Origin: Gordonibacter sp. Marseille-P4307
GTDB taxonomy: Bacteria; Actinomycetota; Coriobacteriia; Coriobacteriales; Eggerthellaceae
Assembly (NCBI RefSeq): GCF_900604965.1
Contig: NZ_UWPD01000001.1
Span: 186,001 to 250,000, forward strand
Reading direction: 5' to 3'
DNA length: 64,000 nucleotides
Numbering within the stretch: position 1 is the stretch's first letter; the number at the start of each line of letters is the position of its first letter. The position numbers were made by a program, and so were the translations under genes. Below the pieces are notes generated by a model. That model was not told where the DNA came from. It searched no databases and was given only the letters and a program-made list of their open reading frames with translations. Below, piece after piece: positions 9,772 to 17,705 of the stretch.

Positions 9772-11394
9772 CTACCAGGTCCACCGGTCGATGTTGTTGG
9801 CAAACGACCAACCATGACCGTGCGGATGGGGCTTCTGGGGCGCTATATGGAGGCCTTCGCGCACGAAGTACAGATGGTCGATGTTCGCCAACCAGACCCA
9901 AGCCGCCTCGCCCTGCGGGGCGAACCCCTGAGAGCCATCCCACTGCGCAAGTTTCCAGTACTCGAACGACGCTTCGACGTTGGGCTGCGCGAGCGCAGCG
10001 TCGAGATAGGCGTCGCATGCCTCGCTGACATAGCCGGCGTAGTTCCCCTCGCTGGTCGAGCGATACAGGCTGTTCGTCTCGAGAGGGCTGTTGGTGCCCC
10101 ATCCCCACACAACGGGATCAGAGTATCCGTGGGCGAAGATCTCGTCCCAGTCGGTTCCGCGCAGGTTCACCGCGATACCCAGGTCTTTCATCTGGTTGGC
10201 GAACTCGTTCGCAAACGATTGGCGCACCTTGTCGTTGGCCGGGTAGAACAGATCGAACGCGGCCCGCACGCCGTCCTTCTCCAGAACGCCGTCCGCGCCC
10301 GCCGACCATCCGCCCGAAGCGAGGATCTCCTTCGCGTACGCGACGTCGGTTTTGCACTTCATGTCGTCAGACGACCAGGGCATCCCGTCGCCGACACTGT
10401 ACGCGACCGAGCCGTAGCCGTTCAGGATGTTGTCGACGAACTTCTGACGGTCCAGTCCGTAGTTGATGGCCCGTCTGATGGAAAGATCGCACGTCACCGC
10501 GTTGCCAACCGGATAAACCGCTCCATCCTCCGCCGTCTTGCTGGTACCGGGAGCGGTCATCGGCAGCGAGATGCCGCGCGAGTCGACCGACGAATAGTGC
10601 TCGAGCGAATAGCCGGGCACCGTCGCTCCGGACAGCACCGCCGATGTGTAGGCAACGTCCACCTTGCCCGACTGCACGGCGGCCAACGCGGCATCTTCTT
10701 CCATGAACAAGACGACAACGCGCTCGATCTTCGGAGCCTCGCCGTAGTAGCCGGGGTTTGCCACCAGTATGGCCTGCTGGCCCTTATCCCACTGCTCCAG
10801 CTTGTAGCGTCCCGAACCGATCGGGTTGGAACCGTAATCGGCTCCGTACGCATGCTGGGGAACGATGCCGATGGTCGCAACAAGGTACAGCAAGGCGTTG
10901 AACGGCTTGTTCAGTGAGAACACCGCAGTCTGGTCGTCGGGGGCCGACACCTCCTTGACAAACGACAGATCAACCTCGGATTCAGCCGTGTTCATGATGG
11001 TGTTGAAGGTGAAGGCGACATCGCGAGCCGTCAGGGGCTTGTCGTCAGTGAACTTCACGTCGCTGCGAATCTTGAACTCCCACGACAAGCCATCCGAAGA
11101 TACGGCATACGACGTGGCAAGATCGTTTTGGAACGCAAGCTTCTCATCGGTTGTAACCAGAGTCGATTGGATCAGCGGCTCGTGACCGTGTCCGCCGTCT
11201 CCCCATCCCCTGATCGGATCGAAGCCCGCCTCGGGCTCGGACCCAACCGGCATCGCCATGACAACCTGTTTATTCTCCGTAACCTCGCCCGATGAAGACG
11301 AACGGGACGACCCACAGGCGGAAAGCAGACCGCCCGCCGAAACCGCGGCAGCCGCAATTCCCGACATCTTCACAAACCCACGCCTCGTAAGCAT
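9772..11394 (-). CDS. Family 5 extracellular solute-binding lipoprotein (peptide/nickel-type)
   Basis: Substrate-capture protein of the importer, 540 aa. The N-terminus has a twin-arginine motif (TRRGFVK, residues 3-9), a hydrophobic segment and a lipobox LLSAC ending at about Cys27, so it should be exported folded and lipid-anchored. The rest is a typical SBP_bac_5 fold. The extreme C-terminus has the histidine-rich run KPHPHGHGW. The order binding protein-B-C-D-E equals nikABCDE and dppABCDF. Nickel is therefore a possible substrate, fitting the NiFe hydrogenase elsewhere in the window, but peptides or other ligands cannot be excluded. Confidence 0.9.
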   Translation of the reverse strand: MLTRRGFVKMSGIAAAAVSAGGLLSACGSSRSSSSGEVTENKQVVMAMPVGSEPEAGFDPIRGWGDGGHGHEPLIQSTLVTTDEKLAFQNDLATSYAVSSDGLSWEFKIRSDVKFTDDKPLTARDVAFTFNTIMNTAESEVDLSFVKEVSAPDDQTAVFSLNKPFNALLYLVATIGIVPQHAYGADYGSNPIGSGRYKLEQWDKGQQAILVANPGYYGEAPKIERVVVLFMEEDAALAAVQSGKVDVAYTSAVLSGATVPGYSLEHYSSVDSRGISLPMTAPGTSKTAEDGAVYPVGNAVTCDLSIRRAINYGLDRQKFVDNILNGYGSVAYSVGDGMPWSSDDMKCKTDVAYAKEILASGGWSAGADGVLEKDGVRAAFDLFYPANDKVRQSFANEFANQMKDLGIAVNLRGTDWDEIFAHGYSDPVVWGWGTNSPLETNSLYRSTSEGNYAGYVSEACDAYLDAALAQPNVEASFEYWKLAQWDGSQGFAPQGEAAWVWLANIDHLYFVREGLHIAPQKPHPHGHGWSFANNIDRWTW

Positions 11395-11729
11395 ACGAAC
11401 GCCTTCCTCTCCGAAGTGTTACCCTTCTAAAATACGTATCACTTTATCATAGGAAATTCGACATAATAGGGGTTTTTCTCCATCTCGCGCAAAACCGGGC
11501 GACATGCGGCAAGACGGGCAAACGGGCACCCGCCAACCGAAAAACCGCCTGCCGAGATTATCGTCTTCGCCGTCTTTCTCTCCGCATCTCCGCGCATACC
11601 GCACCGCGCGCCCTCCCGAATACGCAATGCGCTACAATGCTGAAAAACAGGCACGTTTTCCACTTCGGACGCCCGCCTTTTCGAATGGGCCGCCCGCAAC
11701 CGATCCCGAAGCGAAAACGGGGAACCATC
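11395..11729. promoter_or_regulatory. Divergent intergenic region between the ABC importer and the glycosyltransferase
   Basis: 335 bp without a supported gene. The part nearest the importer (11425-11480) is A+T-rich and includes a minus-strand TATGAT at 11446-11451, a candidate -10 box about 50 bp before the binding-protein start. I see no convincing -35 hexamer and no NikR-type operator (GTATGA and TCATAC half-sites separated by 16). The part nearest the glycosyltransferase is G+C-rich and holds nothing I recognise. An in-frame extension of the glycosyltransferase runs through 11637-11729. Confidence 0.4.
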
Positions 11730-12947
11730 TTGAAGATTCTCAACGTCATAGCCCAGAAGCCCGATTTCACCGGAAGCGGCATCTTCCTTGCCCGCACCGT
11801 CGAACAAGAGCTGTTACTGGGTCACGAAACCGCTGTGATCTGCGGTATTGAAAACAACGAGACAATCGAGACCCTTCCAGATCGAACAGAGGTCGCTCCC
11901 GTGCGGTTCAGCACCGACGAGGTGCCGTTCAACGTGTGCGGCATGTCCGACACCATGCCCTACCCTTCCACCCGCTACCGCGACCTCGAACCTGACGCCG
12001 CCGCTGCGTTCGAGGCGGCGTTTTCCCGCAGGCTGACAGAGACCCTGGAATCCTTCGATCCCGACATCGTCGTTTGCCATCATCTGTATCTGCTGACCAG
12101 CATCGTGCGCGAAACCGTAACGGATCGGCCCGTCGTGGCATTTTGCCACTCCACCGATCTGCGCCAAATGGAGCAGCACGACCTTCAGCGCGACCGCATA
12201 ATCCAAGCCGTGCGCGATCTCGACCGCATCTTCGCTCTCCATGCGCAGCAGCAAGCTGATATCGAGCGGATCTACGGGGTCGATCCCCAACGCATCAGCC
12301 AGACCGGACCGGGATTCGATCAAGACGCCTTCAACCTCGACGGCCCTCCCGTCCATCGCGCGCAGGGCTCGCTTGTGTTCGTGGGCAAGGTATCCCGCGC
12401 GAAGGGAGTCCAGGCGCTTGTCGAAGCCCTCAACCTTATCTCGGCCGATCGAGTGCCCGAGGGGTTCTCCCTCGATCTCGTGGGCGGACACGGAAGCGAC
12501 CGAGCGGAGTACGAAACCCTCTGCGAATGCGCCCGCACCTGCGCCTGGCCCGTCGCGCTGCGCGGGCGCGTACCCCTCGACGAACTGGTGGCGAAATACC
12601 GCTCGAGCGAGGTGTTCGTGCTGCCCTCGTTCTTCGACGGGCTTCCACTGTCGGCCGTCGAAGCCCTGGCTTGCGGGTGCAAGGCGGTTCTGTCCGACTT
12701 GCCCGGCCTGCGTCCCTGGTTCGAGAAGAACATCCCCGACGCCCCCATCGTCTGGGTGGCGCCGCCGCGCATGAAGGCCGTAGACGAACCGATCGAAGAA
12801 GACCTGCCCGCCTTCGAGCGGCGCCTGGCCGATGCTGTCGTCGAATGCCTCGCCATGCCCTCCCGCCCCGCCTGCGTCAATTCGCTTTCCTGGAAAAGCC
12901 TGACGGAGCGCTTCGTGAGGGAGGCAGCCGAACCGAGGCTATGCTAA
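11730..12947 (+). CDS. Glycosyltransferase family 4 (GT-B fold)
   Basis: Probable retaining GT-B glycosyltransferase transferring a sugar to a cell-envelope or other acceptor. The C-terminal donor domain contains LVFVGKVSRAKGVQALVEAL, LVGGHG and the acidic pair region FVLPSFFDGLPLSAVEALACG, the EX7E-like signature of GT4. About 405 aa with the TTG start at 11730 (protein starts KILNVIAQKPDFTGSGIF). An upstream start at 11637 is possible but would add a basic 31-residue tail unlike family members. It stands alone between minus-strand operons and overlaps the convergent small gene by 9 bp. Acceptor and donor are unknown. Confidence 0.82.
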   Translation: MKILNVIAQKPDFTGSGIFLARTVEQELLLGHETAVICGIENNETIETLPDRTEVAPVRFSTDEVPFNVCGMSDTMPYPSTRYRDLEPDAAAAFEAAFSRRLTETLESFDPDIVVCHHLYLLTSIVRETVTDRPVVAFCHSTDLRQMEQHDLQRDRIIQAVRDLDRIFALHAQQQADIERIYGVDPQRISQTGPGFDQDAFNLDGPPVHRAQGSLVFVGKVSRAKGVQALVEALNLISADRVPEGFSLDLVGGHGSDRAEYETLCECARTCAWPVALRGRVPLDELVAKYRSSEVFVLPSFFDGLPLSAVEALACGCKAVLSDLPGLRPWFEKNIPDAPIVWVAPPRMKAVDEPIEEDLPAFERRLADAVVECLAMPSRPACVNSLSWKSLTERFVREAAEPRLC

Positions 12948-13088
12948 CCGGATTGCACGCACGCAGGTGAGATGCCCTTTGGCATCCTCGAATACGCACA
13001 AGCGCCCGTCACGGCTGGTATACAGCTGCCGGAACCGCGCGGCCTCGGTGCGCTTCTTGTCGCCCTTGGGTTCCCTTCTCGCGCGCAT
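12939..13088 (-). CDS. Small basic protein of 49 residues, downstream of truA
   Basis: A 49-codon frame starts with ATG directly after the truA TGA (TGAATG) and ends at 12939-12941, overlapping the glycosyltransferase 3' end by 9 bp. The product is basic at the N-terminus (MRARREPKGDKKR) and then has a plausible compact segment containing LYTSRDGRLCVFEDAKGHL and ending CVRAIRLA. The DGRLxVFED-type stretch looks like a beta-hairpin fold. Tight coupling to truA and sensible composition argue that it is real. I do not recognise the family, and function is unknown. Confidence 0.5.
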   Translation of the reverse strand: MRARREPKGDKKRTEAARFRQLYTSRDGRLCVFEDAKGHLTCVRAIRLA

Positions 13089-13922
13089 TCAGTACCTCAC
13101 ATCCCAGAAAACCAGGCCGTGCGCAGGGGCGCATTCGCCTGCCGCCGTACGGTCGCGCGCCTCGAGGGCGCGCTCGATCCAGTCGGGGTCGCGCTGGCCC
13201 TTCCCCACCATGACAAGCGACCCCACCATCGTGCGCACCATAGAGTGCAGAAACGCGTTTCCCACCACGCGCACGACAAGGGCGAGTTCGCCCATGACGT
13301 CCTCTTCGAACAAAGACACCTCGCTCACGTACCGACAGGTGGGCTTGTCGATGGCAGACGCCGCCTTGCAGAAGCTCTTGTAGTCGCGCTCGCCGATGAA
13401 GTGAGCCGCCGCCGCGCGCATGGCCCCGACATCCAAAGACCCGGAAACGAACCAGGCGAAATCGCCTGCGAAGAGGGGCGGCACGTCGCCCGTGCAGATG
13501 CGGTAGCGGTATTCGCGCTCGACGGCATCGAACCGGGCGGAAAACCCGAGTGCCCGGCGCCGGACCTCGTGCACGACGATATCGTCGTGGGTAAGGGCGT
13601 TAAGCGACCTTACGGCGCGGCGACTCGCGAGCCTTTCAACCTCGCTTGCGTATACGTCCACCGAAACCACCTGTTTGCGGGCGTGAACGCCGGCATCGGT
13701 GCGACCCGCGCACACCACTTCCACCGGTCGGCGCAGCATGAGCGACAGCGCGTGCTCGACCTCGCCCTGAACCGTCAGACGTCCCGGTTGGCGCGCGAAG
13801 CCGCAAAACGCCGCGCCCCGATATCCCAGCGCGATCGAAAACGTGGCCTCGGGAACCGCGCGACCGCCCTCCTGCAACTCGAAAGCCGCCCGATCGGCCG
13901 ATATGCACCTGCAGTCCTGCAT
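13089..13922 (-). CDS. truA: tRNA pseudouridine(38-40) synthase TruA
   Basis: Converts U38-U40 of the tRNA anticodon stem to pseudouridine. The catalytic aspartate lies in AGRTDAGVHA near residues 72-81. Further family motifs include YRGAAFCGFARQPG near the N-terminus, YRYRI in the middle and FLHSMVRTMVGSL near the C-terminus. 277 aa is normal. It starts 9 bp after the dnaE stop, with only a weak ribosome site, and is followed directly by the 49-residue gene, giving a dnaE-truA-small protein unit. Confidence 0.95.
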   Translation of the reverse strand: MQDCRCISADRAAFELQEGGRAVPEATFSIALGYRGAAFCGFARQPGRLTVQGEVEHALSLMLRRPVEVVCAGRTDAGVHARKQVVSVDVYASEVERLASRRAVRSLNALTHDDIVVHEVRRRALGFSARFDAVEREYRYRICTGDVPPLFAGDFAWFVSGSLDVGAMRAAAAHFIGERDYKSFCKAASAIDKPTCRYVSEVSLFEEDVMGELALVVRVVGNAFLHSMVRTMVGSLVMVGKGQRDPDWIERALEARDRTAAGECAPAHGLVFWDVRY

Positions 13923-13931
13923 ACCGCCCGC

Positions 13932-16900
13932 CTACCAGACCACTTGCCCGAATAGCTGCTGAAGCTCGGATTTCAAAAATACGCTGGTGGAATCTACCGT
14001 GATGGGAAGTTCGGCCCGAAATTTGCGGCCGTCTTCCTGAGCCACGAACAGCACCACGAAGTCGTTGCCCGGATACTGGCCCAGAAGGCGGTTGAGCTGC
14101 TGGATCTTCGCCTGATCGAACAGATGGCACGGCACGCGCAGCTCGAAGTGGCCCGCACGCGCGCTTCCCGACGCCGCCGATTCGTCGCCTTCTCCCAGAT
14201 CGAGTTCTTCGATGTCGTACGCAATGATCTGATCGCCCCGGTCGCCGTGCTCGAACTTTCCCTTGACCTTGACGATCTTGTCTTCCATGAGGGCGTCGGC
14301 GTTGTCGTCGTACTTGAAGCAGATGCACTCGACCGAGCCCGTCACATCCTCGAGATTGAACGTCGCCATGCGCTTGCCCGTCTTGGTGAGCTTGGTCACC
14401 ACGCCGTTCACCATGCCGGCGAACACATCGGACTTGATGTCGCCCTTGTGGTCGGCCAGATCCCCCAACCGGTGCTTGGTGATCTTGGCGACGGCGCGCT
14501 CGTAGGGGCGCATGGGATGGTCGGAGACGTAGATCCCCAAGATGCTCTTCTCGTACGCAAGCTTCTGCCGTTTGGGCCACTCGATGCCGTCGGGCTCGGG
14601 GGTATCGTCCTCGAATCCGGAATCGGGATCGTCGCCGAACATGTCGAACATGCTGACCTGGCCGGCATCGCGGTCCTTCTGGGTCTTGGCGGCGCTGTCA
14701 AGCAGAGGCGTTTCGTCCACGAAGTACATCAGCTGCTTGCGCGTGTAGCCCGTCGAATCGAACGCGCCGCCTTTGATCAGCGCTTCGAGCGTTTTGCGGT
14801 TGTAGCATTTCGCATCGACGCGGCGCACGAAGTCGTGCAGCGAAGTGAACCCGCCCCGCGCCTCGCGTTCGGCGATGATGAGCTCGGCCACGTTGCGCCC
14901 GACGCCGCGCACGCCCACCAACCCGAAGCGGATTCCATCATCGACCGGGGTGAACTCGGCATTCGACGAGTTGATGTCGGGCGGCAGCACGGGCGTGCCG
15001 TTATGGTTGCAGCTGGCGATGTAGTGAATAAGCTTGTCGGTGTTGCCCATGTAGCTGGACAGCACCGCCGCCATGTACTCGTTGGGATAGTGCGCCTTCA
15101 TGTAGGCCGTGCGCATGACCAGGATGGCGTAGGCCGCCGAGTGCGACTTGTTGAAGGCGTACTTCGCGAACTTCTCCGCGTCGTCCCATATCTTCTCGGC
15201 GATTTCCAGTGCGTAGCCGCGCTCGGTCGCGCCCTGGTTCCAGTCGGCCTGGAGCTGGCGCATGATATCGATCTTCTTCTTGCCCATCGCCTTGCGCAGC
15301 TTGTCGGCCTTGCCGGCCGAAAAACCGCTCATCTCCATGGACACCTGCATGATCTGTTCTTGATAGACCATGGTGCCGTACGTTTCCTCCAAAATGCCGC
15401 GCAGCCGATCGTCGTAGTAATGCGGTGCCACGCGCCCGGACGCAACCTTCACGTAGTCGTCCACCATGCCCGACTCGAGCGGGCCGGGACGGTTCAGCGC
15501 GATGGAGGCGACGACGTCGGAGAAGCGCTTGGGAGGCAAGCGGCTGAACAGGCTGACATACAGAGCACCCTCGACCTGGAACAGGCCGTCCATGTTCGCA
15601 TCCTGCATGATCTTGAACGACAGCGGATCGTCGGTGGGAATCTCCTCGGGTACGATCTCGATACCGCGCGACGCCTTCACGTTGCGACATGCGCGCGAAA
15701 GAACGCCCAGCGTGCGCAGACCCAGGAAGTCCATCTTCAGCAAACCCAGATCGGGCGTGTAATGGCCGTCGTACTGGGTGATGATGCCGCCTCCCTTGGT
15801 ATCGCGCTTCATGGGCACGTGATCGCTCATGGGATCGCGGCAGATGATGGTGGCGCACGCATGGACGCCCTCGTTGCGAAGGTGCCCCTCGATACCCAGC
15901 GCGGCATCGATCACGGTATGCACGTCCTCCTCGGCAGCGTAGGCTGCCTTGAGGTCGGGGTTTTTCTCCAGCGCTTCGGCGATGGTGATGCCCAGCTCGT
16001 CGCCGATCAGCTTCGTGATCCGATCGCCCACGCCATAGGGGTAGTCCAACACGCGCGCCGCATCGCGCACGGCGTTTTTGGCCTGCAGCTTACCGTAGGT
16101 GATAACGCCCGACACGTGATCTTCGCCGTACACCTCTTTGATGTGCTCGATCACCTCGCCGCGACGCTCGTCCTCGAAATCGACGTCGATATCGGGCATC
16201 TCCACGCGTTCGGGCGACAAGAAGCGCTCGAACAGCAACCCGTTGCTCAAAGGGTCGAGGTCGGTGATGCCCATCGCGTACGCGACGATGGCTCCTGCGG
16301 CCGACCCGCGCCCAGGACCGACGCCGATACCCTGGCTGCGGGCCCACTCGATGTACTCTTGCACGATGAGGAAGTACGCCGGAAACCCCTGTTGGATGAC
16401 GATGTCCATCTCGTAGTCGGCGCGCTTCTGGGCTTCGTCGGGAACGGGATCCCCGTAACGTTTGACAAGGCCCTCCTGAACGCGCTTGCGAAACCAGCTG
16501 TCCTCGGTCTCTCCTTCGGGAAGCGGAAAGCGCGGCAGGATGGAGTCGCGCTCGAGTTCGACGTTGCATTTTTCGGCGATCTCGATGGTGGTGTCGCACG
16601 CCTCGGGAAACTCGGAGAGCGCCTCGCGCATCTCCTGTTCGGTCTTCATGTAGAACTGGTCGTTGGGAAAGCGCATGCGGTCGGTCTCGTTCACCTTGCG
16701 GCCCGTGCCGATGCACAGCAAGACGTCGTGGGCTTCGGCGTCTTCGCGCAAGAGGTAGTGGAAGTCGTTGGCCGCAACCGTTTTGAACCCGCACGTCCGG
16801 GCCACCTCGTTCAACTGGCGATTCATCTGCGTCTGCGACATGCCGCTGTCGGTGCGCACCTCGGGACCCTGGTTCTGCAGCTCGATGTAGAAGTCTCCGG

Positions 16901-17411
16901 GCGCAAAGCAGCTTGCCAGCTTCCGCGCCCACGCGCAAGCGTCGTCGAACAGCCCCTTGTCCAGATGACGCGGCACGATGCCTGCAATGCACGCCGACGT
17001 CGCGATAACGCCCTCTCCGTACTTCTGAAGCATGGTGAACGTCGTGCGCGGTTTGTAGTAGAAGTTATCGACGTGCGACTCGCTGACCAGCTTCAACAGG
17101 TTGTGATATCCCGTGTTGTCCTTCGCCAGCAAAATGAGGTGGAACAGGCGCGGCTTGCCGTCGCGGCGCAGCTCGTCATCGTCGGTGAAGTACACCTCGC
17201 ATCCGTAGATGGGTTTGACCTTCTTGCCCGTCTCCCGTTCGACGGCGGCGCAGGCGTCGCACAGCTCCGGAACGCCCGACATGACGCCGTGGTCGGTGAT
17301 GGCGACGGCCGGCATATCCAGATCGGCGGCGCGCTTCACCATATCTTTGATTTTAGTCATACCGTCGAGCAGAGAATATTCGGTATGGTTGTGCAAGTGG
17401 ACGAACGCCAT
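13932..17411 (-). CDS. dnaE: DNA polymerase III alpha subunit
   Basis: Catalytic subunit of the replicative polymerase, 1159 aa, DnaE type rather than PolC. The N-terminal PHP domain begins FVHLHNHTEYSLLDG. The polymerase palm carries the acidic motif MPDIDVDFEDERR (PDIDVDF) and the GVGPGRGSAAGAIVAYAMGI fingers motif. Helix-hairpin-helix and OB-fold segments follow toward the C-terminus. The frame stays open upstream to 17519, but I chose the ATG at 17411, where DnaE proteins normally begin. The upstream in-frame extension runs through an intrinsic-terminator-like hairpin and is unlikely to be translated. Confidence 0.96.
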   Translation of the reverse strand: MAFVHLHNHTEYSLLDGMTKIKDMVKRAADLDMPAVAITDHGVMSGVPELCDACAAVERETGKKVKPIYGCEVYFTDDDELRRDGKPRLFHLILLAKDNTGYHNLLKLVSESHVDNFYYKPRTTFTMLQKYGEGVIATSACIAGIVPRHLDKGLFDDACAWARKLASCFAPGDFYIELQNQGPEVRTDSGMSQTQMNRQLNEVARTCGFKTVAANDFHYLLREDAEAHDVLLCIGTGRKVNETDRMRFPNDQFYMKTEQEMREALSEFPEACDTTIEIAEKCNVELERDSILPRFPLPEGETEDSWFRKRVQEGLVKRYGDPVPDEAQKRADYEMDIVIQQGFPAYFLIVQEYIEWARSQGIGVGPGRGSAAGAIVAYAMGITDLDPLSNGLLFERFLSPERVEMPDIDVDFEDERRGEVIEHIKEVYGEDHVSGVITYGKLQAKNAVRDAARVLDYPYGVGDRITKLIGDELGITIAEALEKNPDLKAAYAAEEDVHTVIDAALGIEGHLRNEGVHACATIICRDPMSDHVPMKRDTKGGGIITQYDGHYTPDLGLLKMDFLGLRTLGVLSRACRNVKASRGIEIVPEEIPTDDPLSFKIMQDANMDGLFQVEGALYVSLFSRLPPKRFSDVVASIALNRPGPLESGMVDDYVKVASGRVAPHYYDDRLRGILEETYGTMVYQEQIMQVSMEMSGFSAGKADKLRKAMGKKKIDIMRQLQADWNQGATERGYALEIAEKIWDDAEKFAKYAFNKSHSAAYAILVMRTAYMKAHYPNEYMAAVLSSYMGNTDKLIHYIASCNHNGTPVLPPDINSSNAEFTPVDDGIRFGLVGVRGVGRNVAELIIAEREARGGFTSLHDFVRRVDAKCYNRKTLEALIKGGAFDSTGYTRKQLMYFVDETPLLDSAAKTQKDRDAGQVSMFDMFGDDPDSGFEDDTPEPDGIEWPKRQKLAYEKSILGIYVSDHPMRPYERAVAKITKHRLGDLADHKGDIKSDVFAGMVNGVVTKLTKTGKRMATFNLEDVTGSVECICFKYDDNADALMEDKIVKVKGKFEHGDRGDQIIAYDIEELDLGEGDESAASGSARAGHFELRVPCHLFDQAKIQQLNRLLGQYPGNDFVVLFVAQEDGRKFRAELPITVDSTSVFLKSELQQLFGQVVW

Positions 17412-17453
17412 GTACGTGCCTCGAATCCGTAAGCGAGATGCTGTCAAACGCTG

Positions 17454-17493
17454 AAAAAAGCGCGGCCGGCTTGCTGAAAAGTCGGTACCGCGC
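17454..17493 (-). terminator. Terminator-like hairpin in the dnaE leader (possible attenuator)
   Basis: On the minus strand GCGCGG and CCGCGC arms enclose a second stem (CCGACTT against AAGCCGG, one mismatch), followed directly by six T. This is a textbook intrinsic terminator shape reading toward dnaE. The next gene upstream, kup, is divergent, so there is no upstream transcript for it to end. A minus-strand TATGAT near 17517-17522 could be the -10 box of a short leader RNA that ends here or reads through into dnaE. Confidence 0.5.
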
Positions 17494-17705
17494 CCTTTGG
17501 TTCCTGGAGGCTCAATCATAGCAGGAATCCGGTACGCAAGGCACCGAACAAACCGTGGAGAATTCCTCCGAACCCTCCCGCTGTTCGCCGACTATTCGGC
17601 GCTACCGCCTCCGTTTTGAAAGATTTCGGCGATTGCCCCCTTTCACCGCAAGGACGGTTGGAGTATAACGAGTCGTCATATTTTTTCGGGAGATCGAGAC
17701 GTTTC

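Noticed and set aside
17412-17705. c-di-AMP (ydaO-type) riboswitch upstream of kup
   Set aside because: Kup genes are often controlled this way, but I could not find the conserved core elements in the 294-bp gap.
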